This document shows, one piece after another, positions 12,401-24,689 of a stretch of DNA of 64,000 nucleotides. Position numbers and translations under genes: made by a program. Position 1 is the first letter of the stretch; each line of letters begins with the position of its first letter. The stretch comes from Gadus chalcogrammus (Eukaryota > Chordata > Actinopteri > Gadiformes > Gadidae): positions 17,785,466-17,849,465 of the forward strand of contig NC_079431.1 of the NCBI RefSeq assembly GCF_026213295.1, in the 5' to 3' direction. Below the pieces are notes generated by a model. It was given only the letters and a program-made list of their open reading frames with translations, was not told the origin of the DNA and did no database searches.

Positions 12401-12970
12401 TTAGACATCACTAATCCTTCGCTAACTAGTACTTTTGCCTACCACCTACCATTAGTGCATTATGTTATGTTTTAACAGTGTAACACACATGCACACACAC
12501 ACACAAACACATAGGAGGCGGTGTTATTCACACTGCAATCATAATTAGTATGTTTCTACTTGTTTATTCGAGATGGAAATGATGCCTTTATGGTTACTGT
12601 AAATGACAAGTGAAGCACTGTCATGTCCTCAGTTATATATTGACAACACCTGTTCCTTGACAAGAGGAAATAAGCTAAATTGGGGCTGGGGTGGAGGTGC
12701 TAGGGGGTGGAGTATGGTGGGTGGGTTGGGTGTGAGCCGGATGTTCCATCATAGAGACAATCCTCAGGATATTAATGATCCACCAGCACTGTGTTTCTAC
12801 CTAAAGGTGAAAAATGAAGCCAAACAGGTGTTTCCAGGCCCCCTTCCTGCACAATACATTAATCATACCGACACACCCGAAACTACAAGCCCTCTCTTAT
12901 ACACACATCATACAAACCAAGACCGCGGGATCTGATTGTAGAGAGCTGACAATGAATGGGGATTCACAAG

Positions 12971-12973
<3 letters not shown>
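9436..12973. other. 3.5 kb of unique non-coding DNA
   Basis: No exon-like frame, RNA gene or transposon fragment that I can name. Minor features are poly-A at 12145-12158, a short AC run near 12490-12510, and an 11-bp inverted repeat (CCTCTTGATAC at about 11371 and its complement at about 11468). Confidence 0.5.
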
Positions 12974-13199
<226 letters not shown>

Positions 13200-13309
13200 A
13201 CATGGCGCGTGATTGCATAGTGGGCTTTGAAGCCCACTTTGATTCCTTGGGATGTGACCCACTTCCACATATTCCCACTGCATCGTTATGGGAAAGTGAA
13301 TAAGATATC

Positions 13310-13620
13310 CTCATCCATCCTTCCAGACATCCTGTGGTCTATCCACAGTCACGTATCCAGCTGTAATCCTTTATTTTCCAACCATCCATCCCCACCCCAT
13401 TCCTCTTCCTTCCATCCATCAATCCATCAACCCATCCATCTAAAATCAATCCATCAATAGTCAATCCTTCCTCTTCCTTCCATCCATCAATCCATCCATC
13501 CATCAACACATCCATCTAAAATCCATCCATCTATAGTCATCCTTTCTCTTCCTTCCATCCATCCACAATACCATCTTTTGTCAATCCCTTCTCTTCCTTC
13601 AATCCATCCATCTACCATTC
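13310..13620. repeat. CCAT/CAAT-rich minisatellite
   Basis: Degenerate CCATCCATCAAT repeats are arranged in larger units of roughly 70-80 bp, each starting near CTCTTCCTTCCATCC and ending near ATAGTCAATCC. Confidence 0.85.
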
Positions 13621-13743
13621 TTTTATGCTGTGGAGTGTGTGCGGATGATGCTGGTTTAAGCAGCCTCAACTGGCCCCGAGACAGACTGACACACCAGTTG
13701 CACATTGAGTGTAATCAATGTGCACGGGTTATGCTGTAATCCA

Positions 13744-14221
13744 TTTGGATGGTACACCTATACCTGCAAGTCGTAAATTGCTAATTTCTCCAGCTTTCCT
13801 GCATTTCACTGAGGCACGCCCCCTTTCAGTCGTAGTACCTCGTCGCTTTGAAAGTGGAGCGAGTTCAGTCAAGCCGACCGTTATACTCGCCAACAAATAT
13901 GGCTGCGCCCGTTAAGAGAATGATTTTATTTGTATTCGTGTCACGTTGGTAATTTTAATGTAGATTTTAAATGCCCTTCACACTTGATTACATTGCTACT
14001 TGTCGGTCACCAATTTTGCATTGCTCTGTGTGCAATACAATGTAAAGTTGTGTTGTTTGTTTTCGAGCTGGTTTGCTTGAGAGGCTAATGTAGCTAACAA
14101 TAACAATGACTGAGATACGGGAAAGCTAGTATGACCAAAATGGGACGTGCCCGCGCAAATGCCGCAAGAAAGCTGGGAGATTTGCAACTTACGACTTGCA
14201 CATTCCGGTGTACCATCCAAA
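13744..14221. mobile_element. 478-bp MITE with about 58-bp inverted termini
   Basis: The left terminus begins TTTGGATGGTACACC and the right terminus ends GGTGTACCATCCAAA. Similarity continues inward through CAAGTCGTAA and CAGCTTTC on both sides (13744-13801 against 14163-14221). No transposase. The flanks do not show a decisive target-site duplication, so the superfamily is unresolved. Confidence 0.8.
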
Positions 14222-15762
14222 TTGATTGAGATCAGCCATCACCTCACACGCACTCAGGAAGATCTCCTGCATGGCATGGAGCACCAGTCATGTATCATTC
14301 TCTGAAAACCTTCCAATAAACCGGCCTCTAACACCACCTTGTCTGGAGGAGCCCAGTTCAATTTGCAGAGGTGGAGTTTGACAGCCACCTAGGTGGCGTG
14401 TAGCATCATCAATGCTACACGTGCGCACCATATCTATTATCCAAACATCCATACAGCTATCCTCTAACTACTATCCATCCATCATCCAAGTTGATGTAGT
14501 CTATTGACGGTCTGCTTTGGTTTTTTTGTTTGGGTCATGCAGAACGTTTTGCTTCAGACGGCCCTAAAGTTATGATCGTTTATGATCATTCAGTCTGCGA
14601 TCTTATGTCTAATTAGATTGAATCCTTCATAGATTGGAGGGCACTTAAACAACCTCTATGCCTTCTATAATCAGGCAAGACGCAGGAGTTTCAGAGAGGG
14701 GATTCACCCATGATGGTCAGAGGCCAAGTTCAAGTCCAATTCAATGTTGGATTAGAGTCGTATTTTCTTTTTCCCTTTCCTGCACACTCTATGCAAGCCC
14801 CCACCCAGCAGGCATTCTGGCTCCCAGGGACGAGCAAGTCTCAATTGGGAGCCCTCCGTCGGGCGGGTCGCAACGGATTAAGATCTTATCGGGCGTTAAC
14901 AACGACTTCTGACAAAAGCACCTCTGAGATCAGGTGTGTTGTCAGGTATTGGATTAGGGCTGCTCTCACAAGACAAGGGTGTGTTTGTTTCCCTGTTGTA
15001 ACGTTGGTACAACCCCCCCCTTCCCAACCCTCCATCCCCACCCGATCCCCCTCACTTCACGGCCCTTCTAATCTGAACGGCTAATGGAGTCAGCGGTAAA
15101 CTCTTCTGACGTGGACTGTGCACAAATTGAAATCAGTTTTCTTTTTTTCTCCTTTCGCCTCTTCCCTCTGGCCTCTATCTCTTTTTCCAATTTACGGTGT
15201 CGTCCGTGTCGCCGTCTGCACCCCGCTCGGTAAACTCGTTCCTGACCCCTCAGACAAAAGCTGAGATAAAGCAATTAGCGTCTAGTGTTGCGATGGCGGC
15301 GGCCACTGGCTCAGCGCGCTGGTGTATGGGAGGATGAGGTGGGGGGTTTGGGGGGGGGGGGGGGGAAACCAACAATGGGAAAAAAACTTCTCGGAGTTAA
15401 GCACAGGTTATAAAAAAAAATTAAGATAGAGGAAATGAGTGTTAAAGGAAGTCTAGACGGGGCTTCTAACACTCCTCACTGTGCGGCTTTTATCAATCTG
15501 ATTTCCTTCCTTTTTATTGCTGACAATGCTCCCCTTTCACTAGAGAGAATCTCATCCAAGAGTCCATTTCAGAATGCCTTGAAGGAAATTACCAGTCCAG
15601 TTTGTAGCGCTTAAAGACGTGCTTAATAGCAAATTCTAGGATATAGAAGGTTTGACTTCACAGATTTCTGTGTTCAGTATGTTTGTGTTCTGTATTGTGT
15701 GTGTCTGTATGTGCATTTTTGTTTTACATTGTTTGTGACAGCATTTGTTTCTATATGTGTAA
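14222..15762. other. Unassigned unique sequence with a poly-G run
   Basis: No gene recognised. A G-rich run lies near 15340-15365, including about 14 consecutive G, with short poly-A runs nearby. The segment 14640-15300 is unique and moderately GC-rich, without splice-bounded frames I would trust. Confidence 0.45.
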
Positions 15763-15827
15763 GTGTGTGGGTGTGTGTGTGTGTGTTTGTGTGTGTGGGT
15801 ATGTGTTTGTGTGTGTGTGTCTTTGTT

Positions 15828-15871
<44 letters not shown>
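15763..15871. repeat. (GT)n microsatellite
   Basis: Imperfect GT with GGGT and TTTGT interruptions, becoming pure GT over the last 35-40 bp. Confidence 0.95.
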
Positions 15872-15876
<5 letters not shown>

Positions 15877-16373
15877 GGCGTCTGCAAAAGGCGGAATGCA
15901 AACATGTTTATAACATGTTTGCTGAAACATAATAGAAACGGTATATGCATACATTATTCTCCTGTAAAATAAATTCTAGGAAGTTGCTTGTTTAAATCCA
16001 ACACACAACTCAGATAATTGCTCACCTAAGGCGTAACATTTTTTTGCAAGAAATGTCTCTTCTGTCAATTTATCATTTCCATGGAAGAAAATAAGAAAAT
16101 CTTAATACAGCTGGGAGCTGTGATCCTCCCATACTGTATTGCGTCTCTAGACGGCGCTTTAGATGTTTAATTAATGAATAATACATTAGAAAGTTCTTTC
16201 TCGCAGTCGGCGTCTCACACTCTAACTGCTGGCACTGTGTGTATGTCTTTGGATTCTGAAAATATCTCATCACTAAGGGTCCCTATTGCACCACCAAGTG
16301 GGATGTTGATGAGCCAGTTGAAGCAGTTTTATAATCTGATGAAGTGACGTCATACCAGGTAGGATCCACCCAA
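15872..16373. other. Unassigned unique sequence
   Basis: Nothing recognisable; AT-rich, with no repeat structure that I can see. Confidence 0.5.
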
Positions 16374-16448
16374 GATGTATGATGGATAGACCAGCCTACC
16401 AGTTGGAACAGTCTGCTAGTTGGTAGGTTGATCTATCCGTCATATATC
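16374..16448. repeat. Imperfect 33-bp hairpin
   Basis: GATAGACCAGCCTACCA in the left arm (16374-16406) pairs with TGGTAGGTTGATCTATC in the right arm (16416-16448) across a 9-bp loop, with a few mismatches that suggest age. It could be the core of a small degraded palindromic element. Confidence 0.75.
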
Positions 16449-16980
16449 ACCTGTGTGATGTCCCTATAGATAGGGCTTGTTGTGGTTAATCCACCTCACA
16501 CCTGGTGGTAAAACGACCCGTCAATCCACAATGATTTCAACGTACCAGTGTATTGATAGAATAGTGATGCAGCGCACTTTGTTGATTCCCCACCCCTGTG
16601 GTACGTGTACCATACCATATCTGCAGATTATTTCCAATACGCGGGCATAATTCCAAGCATGGAGCGTGATATTTTTAGCTGCTTTTTCCATGTCCTCCCC
16701 TTTCCCAATTACTTTGCATGGCTGGGCATCTGTTTTCTCTAGGAAATGGGAAAGTTCTTGCCTGTTTGGCCTCTATCTACTTTTTTTAGAAGTCACCCTG
16801 AACATATCTCCGTGCTGCAAGAATTCAATTTGAGGGGAAATTGAAAACTGCAAAAGAGGATTTAGAGCAAAATACATGGCAACCGGGATTCCTTGGGAAA
16901 GAGAGAGGCCATCTTGCCGTCTGTTTGGTGTGATATGGATGCAGCGGAATTGATGAAGTCCTCGGACATTATCTAGCTGA

Positions 16981-17151
<171 letters not shown>

Positions 17152-17524
17152 CTACAGGTCTTTTCACCCTTTTTTCCGCAGGAAATAATGGTGTTGCTGT
17201 CTTTGTCATTATCTTCAACCCTGCAGTTTCTGGAATACCGTGGTATTGACAGCTTGTATAGTTTCATACTGTTTCACTCCCATGGCAAGTTATCCTCAAG
17301 GGCAAACGGGCTGTGTAGAATTGTTTGGGGATATTTATAGGTTGATAGAAGGAATATTGTTCACATTGCATTTCGTACAATTATCTGCAGTTGTATATGG
17401 AACCATAAAATATGTAAGACCTTGTGATGCATGTGCCTGGTATTACTGATTATTAAGCAGATATTTAGTGAATTTTGACATTTAGAGCCAGGTTATTGTT
17501 TGGGTATCTTGCGCTAGGATTCCT

Positions 17525-17625
17525 TCAGAGTGGCTATGGACAATGGGGATCGAACCCAGTGACTTTCACCAGTATAGAAAGGTGGCAGCAATTATAGCAT
17601 GCAAACACTGTAAAGCCTACATGTT
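17525..17625 (-). repeat. Possible degraded tRNA-derived SINE head
   Basis: On the reverse strand GGGTTCGATCCCC (forward GGGGATCGAACCC, 17540-17552) matches a Pol III B-box. A usable A-box upstream is not clear. Treat as a weak call. Confidence 0.3.
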
Positions 17626-17875
17626 CAGCTAATATATATATAAAATGTATATTTCTAACGTAATATTCTTCCTGTTTCTTCCAGAAATAGTTAATTTGTT
17701 ATGCTCGGCTCCAAAAAGGTTCTCTGTCATGGCGAGTGACCTTGCGATCAAAGCAATATTCCATTTGGCACCGACAAATCCACACAGACGCTGGCAGCGA
17801 CAGTGGAAGCAGTTAAACTGCTCACAATGGAGGGCTGGGCGGGAGCCAGGCGACCAGGCCAATGAGAGAGAGAAA

Positions 17876-17994
17876 TAGAGAGAGAGAGAGAGAAGTCTAT
17901 GTAGATGAGAGCGACCATTGGGCTTGGCAGACAGACGGACGGACGGACGGACGGACGGACGGACGGACGGACGGACGGACGGACGGACGGACAG

Positions 17995-18026
<32 letters not shown>
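17876..18026. repeat. (AG)n, (GGAC)n and (ACAG)n tetranucleotide arrays
   Basis: A short (AG)n is followed by about 14 units of GGAC (17935-17991) and then ACAG units to 18026. It encodes Thr-Asp-Gly-Arg repeats only by accident. Confidence 0.97.
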
Positions 18027-18917
18027 TTGGTTTTGGCCGGAGCCAGGCGTCTGGAGATCATAGAGCAGGAGTGTGGAATGCTGGGGGGGCCGTTGACCTG
18101 GGCTACTCCTGACTCACTGATATCATGAATGAACAGAGGTAGGCTGTGCGGCGATCCGTACACTGTAATGCTAGGTGCACTTCTAATTGGCCAATAGACG
18201 CCACCACCTGTCTCTGGAGCTCAGCAGCCTAAGAGGGTGGAGGACTCGCCTGACATTAGCGTAGTGTGTTCTGCATTAACACCACAATCACGTACATGCT
18301 GACTAGTGGAGGCGATGTAATTATGATGGGATCGCATGTGTGATTTGTGTTGATTATATCTCTGCAGTTGGAGTGGAAAATTTTGAATGTATGTGATTAT
18401 ATGCTATACTTACAGAAGAGAGGTTAATGTAGAACTGACAGTAAATATAACATGGTAATGTAACATCAGCTTATTCCTCCATAACATCCATTGATACTCT
18501 CATATGGTTGAAATCTGGGGCTTTAACGTTCACAGGAAACCATCGAGTCTAATTTTTTTAAGGCGGAAAAATAGGGTGTTTGTACTGTCAACTTTTGCCG
18601 GTGTTAAAATAAGCTTCAGCGGCTGAGCTGTTAGTGGAAATCTCCTGAGAGGGAGGTTAATGCAGCGGCATCGTCCCCATCCTCCACAGGCGACGCAGCC
18701 AGAGGACCGGGGCCTAAGCTCCCCAACAGCACCGCTAGGCTGGCAGCCAATGCTGCTGCAGTGTGTCCTGCTGGATGGCTCACTTACTGGGGACACCTTA
18801 ACCCTTTAGCTAAGCAGCTTTCAGCTTCCATCAGATGGAGGAGGATTTTTGGCGGGTGGAGGAAAAACAAAACTGCAAGGGTCGGCTCCTTTTAGTTTGT
18901 CTACACTCACGGCCATG
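18027..18917. other. Unassigned unique sequence
   Basis: No feature recognised. Moderately GC-rich around 18640-18780, with no bounded exon. Confidence 0.45.
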
Positions 18918-19106
18918 TGCGGGCAGACACACACGCACCCACACACAAGTACACAGACATATACAAATACACACACAAGAACATCGACCATATGCATAAA
19001 CACATCTACCATAACACACACACACACACATACACATCTACAATAAAACACACACACACACACAAACACATCTTAATAACACACACAAATACACATCTAC
19101 AATAAA

Positions 19107-19139
<33 letters not shown>

Positions 19140-19262
19140 TCTATAATAACACATATACATACACATCTACAATAACGCACACATGTACAAATGTAGTCAT
19201 TGACAATCCCGCAAATACATTCAAATCTGTGCCCATGCATGTACACATGCAGGCACACACAC
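18918..19262. repeat. Compound (AC)n minisatellite
   Basis: AC runs are separated by repeated spacers such as CATCTACAATAAAACACAC, giving an irregular array of AC blocks every 40-60 bp. Confidence 0.9.
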
Positions 19263-21203
19263 AGCTTAGACCATGGTTGCACACCATCTGTTCACACAGC
19301 AGTGTCAAGATTAGGCATGAAGGATAAAGGATGATGGACCCTGATTTGATCCAGTAAACTCCAGTTAAAGCAATAAATATATGTAAAAATATATTCCCAA
19401 ACACAGCATCTGCCAGCATCTGTATAATTCCCCTCATTGTAGCACTAAAGCACTCTCCTCTCCCCGTTCAACCGAGAATTTAACTAAAAATTCTGGATCC
19501 GGAGAAGATTATCATTCAGAGCATGACAAACAGCAAATCACTGACTGCCAAAAGCAACAGACAACCAAACGTACCAGTGGGAAAGTTAAAAGTAAATAAA
19601 ATAATTATTTGGCTCCAGATGCAAGATGGTCGGTTGACGAGATGAGAAGGGTGTCTCGCTCCGCAGTGTGCTCTGTGTGGCAGGGGGCCGCAACGCTTGC
19701 TCGCTCGCTGAGTTACGCGTTATGAACCCATGCCAGGCCTGTGTCCCTCTGCATTATGGGAAAACTCTGTGGCTCCGGCGGTGGCTGCCAACTCCTCTGC
19801 ACTCTCCAGTTTGTCATGTTGTTTCGTTTGTTGGTTTTGTTCTGTTTTGTTTTGCCACTGCTTTGTTCATTTCAGCCCAAGGTTATTGTTGAGTCGCCGT
19901 TGCTGACCCTTAGTTTACCTCTGACCTTATAACCAGAGCTAAATTATGTTGTGTTTCTGTTGGGCTTGTTATGCAACGCTTCAGAGCAGTGATGGCCTGC
20001 CTTCAAGTCCCTATTAGGCTGCTTTAGTGTCAGCTCCGGGCAAGCATTATTTGAGAATAGACTTCAGACAGTTGCTGTGAGCCTGAGGACTAAGCATAGT
20101 GTAATAAACAGGAAGAACAAAAAAAGAAAGTTTACTTTCCTTCAGAGAACTTGGTCACACTCACCAGCGCTATACAATTGTTATTAACTTTAAGGGTACA
20201 TATTAAAAGGAAAAACTAATTTAAGAAATCTCACGTAAGAATTGCGTTAATTAATGTCACACATGGAATTCAAGTTTTATAAATATTATAATGTGAGTGG
20301 GTTGGAGTCAAAAGAAATTAGCTACGTTGAGACGTTGGTGTATTAGCCTGAAACAATTTGGGGGTTCTCTGCAACATTTTACGATGCAAAGACAAATTGA
20401 TTTAAGGAAATGATGTTTGTTGATGATATTTTCCCTTTAACATAGACAAATTAGTTATGTTTTTTAGACGTAATATTTAATTAGCCGTCTGAATCTGAAA
20501 TCCAACAAACAAGAGCAAGGAACCAGACCCAATTGACAGACGCTGAGGATACGAGGCTGTGAATACTGCTTAACAATTCCAGACCTTCTGTACGTTGCAG
20601 TTAACCAAGTTACGTCTGCCCCTTAAATTAAAAAGCCTTTTAACCCCAAACAGTTTCAGGTGGTATAGGAGTAGAAGAACAGAGCTGTGTCGATGAACCA
20701 AGCATTGGTTCCAACCGGTTGTATTCTGGTACCCACAGCGGTAGACTTTACCCCGGAACAAATTAAGATACTACCTCTATCTCGGAGAGGCTCTGAGGCG
20801 TGTCTAAAAGAAGGTCTATCTTTAGGTACGTGACAAAATGATAGAGCCCTCGCTTGGCCATTCAACCCATGTCCCAAGGTCACCGGGCAGAATAATGAGG
20901 TCTAAGTGCCCGTAGACTCTTCTCCCCCCAGTAGCCACTCTCTATTAGCATAGGAGAACCGACAGGAGACGGGGCTTATTGACTTGATGGAAAAACCTGT
21001 GTTAGCTTTCACAGATTGAATTTTCACTACCGGAAGAAGAAGGAAAATGAAAACAAGCCAACCGGGAGCTGTTCTACACTCATCTTTCCAGCCCCCAGTC
21101 CCAGCTCCGGCCCCCACAGCACCAACCCTGGAGATCCACAACTTCTCCTTCTCTTCCCAGCCAAGGTGAACCATGCCGAATGGAGCAGTTCATCGCTTTT
21201 TGT
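19263..21203. other. Unassigned unique sequence
   Basis: No recognised gene. The frame over 21016-21180 is Pro/Ser-rich and opens into the following GT tract; I do not consider it an exon. Confidence 0.45.
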
Positions 21204-21218
21204 TTGTGCGTGTGTGCG

Positions 21219-21286
<68 letters not shown>

Positions 21287-21311
21287 CGTGCGTGCATGCG
21301 TGCGTGCGTGC

Positions 21312-21356
<45 letters not shown>

Positions 21357-21558
21357 TGTGTGTGAGTGGGTTTGCTGTGTAAGTGTGTGTATGTGTGTGT
21401 TACTTACTGTGTAAGTGTGGGGATTAGTGTTGGTGTTTGGGTTAGTGTTGGTGTGTGTCGTGTATACATGTGTGTGTGTGTGGGTTAGTGTCGTTTAGTG
21501 TTTGTGTGTGAGTGGTAGTTTGTGTGTGTGTGTGTGCGCGTGTGTGTGTGTGTGTGTG

Positions 21559-21602
<44 letters not shown>

Positions 21603-21622
21603 GGTATATGTAAGTATGTGTG
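21204..21622. repeat. Compound (GT)n/(GTGC)n microsatellite block
   Basis: Long GT runs flank a central block of GTGC units (about 21281-21318), followed by GT-rich imperfect repeats and a second pure GT run near 21565-21598. Confidence 0.95.
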
Positions 21623-23170
21623 CCCTTGCATGTGTGTGCGTCGGTGGTGGATGCCAACCCATTTCTCCGGAGGTCTTTAAGGTTGGGCTCTGGGAGGTGA
21701 TTTTGTGTCCACCGCTGCCTGAATTTAAATGCGGGAGCATTGGAGCGAGTTACCGCTCAAATGCTCGCTGTAGTGCCACCTTTGACCCCCCCTAGCTCAG
21801 CGCCCCGTGTTGCATGACAATTGGGGTTCTTCTAAGTCGGAAACGCAACCAAGCCGTGACCTCCGACTGCCCCGGCGACACGTTGTAAAGGCACCTTGAC
21901 TGAACACGCTGCCTTGTAAAGTTCTTTACCTCTATCGACAACAACAGCAACAACAACAGAAGGAAAAAGAAATCCAGCAGCACAAAGAATAGAGCGTTCT
22001 TAGCCCCCGGTGCTTTGACGCTACATTTGATGCAGCAGCAGCATCAAACACAGAGGAATGCTGATCCACCTTCTCCACTGTGAAGGAAGAGGGGTTTTGC
22101 CGGAAGCTTACATTATGACTCTCAATATGGGGCTGGCTGACAGACAAAGAGAGATCCTTCTGGATGTCTCGATGCCGTTCCTAGGCCGGCTGGGGAGGTT
22201 ACACCCCTGGGTGCATTCTCTTTTGGGGGATAGGTGGGGTTAGAGGGAGCTGAGCTGGGCTTTAAGAAACAGAGAGGTCTGCAGGACAGGGAGAAATGAA
22301 CATGATTTGTGTGGGTGTGTTTGTGTGTGTGAGAGAGTTTTCTTGTGTGGACGTTTTTGATGTATCTTTGTGTCTTTGAGCTGGCTGATGTAAAATGTAT
22401 GTGAGGAAACTGTGCATGGGTTGGGGTGAACTGGCTCACATGATCCTAATTACTGGGGTCAGTGTGCTAATTATTAGGCTACTGAATGGCTTTAATCATA
22501 TGTATGGCAATGCCAATGGGTTCCAAGGTGCAAATGTGCTATAGGGCCATAATGTCTTCATTCTTTTAATGTTACGACGAACAGTATAAATTATGCATTT
22601 GTATATAAATTGTATAATGGGATAGGTTTGTATAATTGTTTGTTCAACGTTTTAAAGGCAGCTTGATTTGAGCGCTTTACAGTGGAAAGAATTACATCAT
22701 GTGCGATTGTGAGTTAGAGGTTAGGGTAAGGGTTCATAAATAAGTAAAGGTATGAATTATATACTTTATGCGCTCGGTAGAACAAGATCATTTTACATTA
22801 TTTTGTCAGATTAAGGGGGAAAAACTACTGTTCAAAAATCTAAAATAAGTGATTTTGCGTGCAGGGCTTATGTAGCAGACATATATGACATCAACAAGAT
22901 TAATCAATGCATTCAAACATGTTGCAAGTCAATCAGGATTAAAAATACAGACTGCACATCAATTGGTTTCATTTTACAATAAGGGTCAATTAATTAACCA
23001 TTAATTAACATTATTTATTGCCTTTATAAGCCTGCATGAAAAATGATAATATATTTTATTAATATTAGAATAATGGTGTAGTTATTATTTCCTAATGGTT
23101 TTCATGTTTGCTGATTGTGTTCATATAAACTAAGGTAATAGTGTTCAAAGGGTTAGGGTTATAGGAGCCG
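21623..23170. other. Unassigned unique sequence
   Basis: It contains a short CAACAA/CAGCAA run (21939-21959) but no gene. From about 22500 the DNA becomes AT-rich towards the palindrome at 23172. Confidence 0.45.
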
Positions 23171-23171
23171 G

Positions 23172-23201
23172 AACCTATGAGGCCGCAGGGCCTCATAGGT
23201 T
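23172..23201. repeat. Perfect 13-bp palindrome with GCAG loop
   Basis: AACCTATGAGGCC and its exact complement GGCCTCATAGGTT are separated by GCAG. It lies about 140 bp upstream of the THAP-like start and may mark the terminus or subterminal hairpin of an element. Confidence 0.9.
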
Positions 23202-23337
23202 TTTGAGTGTATTGAGTAATGTTTTGGCTTAATATTGTTACTATAGAGGGATTATCCGTCTACGTCACTCTACGTCACTCCCCGTTCTCCGTGCATGTCG
23301 TTGGCAGAAAGAGACGAAAGCGACAAGAGCCGCAATC

Positions 23338-23421
23338 ATGTCTTGTTGTGCGGTTGGTTGCACAAACCCTTTTAATAAGACTGATTATCCCATTTATTCT
23401 ACTTCTTGCTTGCCAACATAA
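23338..23421 (+). pseudogene. THAP-domain-like N-terminal fragment
   Basis: This 27-codon frame starts MSCCAVGCTN and ends at TAA. A Met followed within a few residues by a Cys-x4-Cys pair and then Thr-Asn resembles the beginning of the C2CH zinc-binding THAP domain found in host THAP proteins and in P-element and Kolobok-type transposases. The downstream Cys, His and the conserved AVPTIF-like end are absent, so it is at most a truncated remnant. Its position between the palindrome and the 190-bp repeats suggests a transposon 5' region. The match is short and could be chance. Confidence 0.4.
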
Positions 23422-23756
23422 TAGAACAATTAAAATACTTTAAGAATTATGCTTTTTCTTATTCGTATTGCATGCTTATTAAATGTATACTCTGTTTGAG
23501 TTCATCTCCCTCAAAAAGTAGTCCCCTTTAATTACGATCGATCAAACATGTTTTTGACACCTCGAAGGGCATTATCCCGCTTATACCATGGTCACTTGCC
23601 AAGGAAAATAAATTAAGATCATTCATTTATATTTTCATGCGTTGTACAATCCAAATATAACGTTTTTCACATAAATAGGACGGACCGTAGCTACGACTTG
23701 GCAAAGGGAGGGTTTCTAGTCCGCTGAGCAACGAGCCAAAGAGCTAACGTTAGGGA

Positions 23757-24435
23757 TTGTACATATTTAAAAATTCGAAATTCATCCCAGCCTTTATACC
23801 ACAGATGCTCTAGGCGGGTCTATAGCATATAACCGCGTTGTCTGATTACAGTTCATTTAATTTTTCACAATTTACCAGCTCTCGTTTTGAAGAATAATCA
23901 CCTCGCCATTCGTTTCAATGGGAATCGCGACAGTCTATACTTTCAACATAAAGTGTACATATTTATCATTCGACATTCATCCCAGCCTTTATACCACAGA
24001 TACTCTAGGGTCTATAGCATATAACCGCATTGTCTGATTACAGTTTATGTAATTTTTCACAGTTTACTAGCTCTCGTTTTGAAGAATATTCACCTTGCCA
24101 TTCGTTTCAATGGAAATCGCGACAGTCTATACTTTCAACATAAAGTGTACATATTTATCATTCGACATTCTTCCAAGCCTTTATACGACAGATACTCTAG
24201 GGTCTATAGCATATAACAGAGTTGTCTGATTACAGTTTAATTCATTTTTCACAATTGACCAGCTCTCGTTTTGAAGAATAATCACTGCGCCATTCGTTTC
24301 AATGGAAAACGCAACGTCAATACTTTCAACATAAAGTGTACATATTTATAATTCGAAATTCATACCAGTCTATATACCACAGATACTATAGGGTCTATAG
24401 CATATAAAGCATATCATTTCTGATTACAGTTTAAT
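23757..24435. repeat. 190-bp tandem repeat, about 3.5 copies
   Basis: Units begin at ACATATTTA near 23761, 23957, 24149 and 24340 (196, 192 and 191 bp, then a partial copy). Each carries TTTATACCACAGATAC, GGTCTATAGCATATAA, CAGCTCTCGTTTTGAAG and TTTCAATGG blocks. Copies differ by scattered substitutions and small indels. A partial inverted copy lies at 26366-26452, beyond the gypsy remnant. Confidence 0.92.
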
Positions 24436-24689
24436 GTAACAATAAGCTGACAAAATCGCTAATTAACACCACAACTGCAAATTAACCACACAGAGATAAA
24501 CATGGCAACCAATCAAACAAATCTTATTTTTCCCATCTTTCTTTGTGCACATCCGCCGTGTTGATAAACAAATAATCCCCCTATAGGGTTGCTTATTGCA
24601 TTCCAGTACAGATATATATTTTTCTTTATGATATTTCTATATGTATACAGTCTGACAAAGGAGGCAAAGGAACTTTGGCCTTGACTTCC

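Noticed and set aside
12603..12935. 110-residue forward frame as a small protein
   Set aside because: It lies in unique DNA with no domain, no homologous motif and no splice context; length is within chance.
21016..21414. Pro/Ser-rich frame before the GT tract as a possible exon
   Set aside because: No convincing splice sites or domain, and the frame continues into microsatellite DNA.
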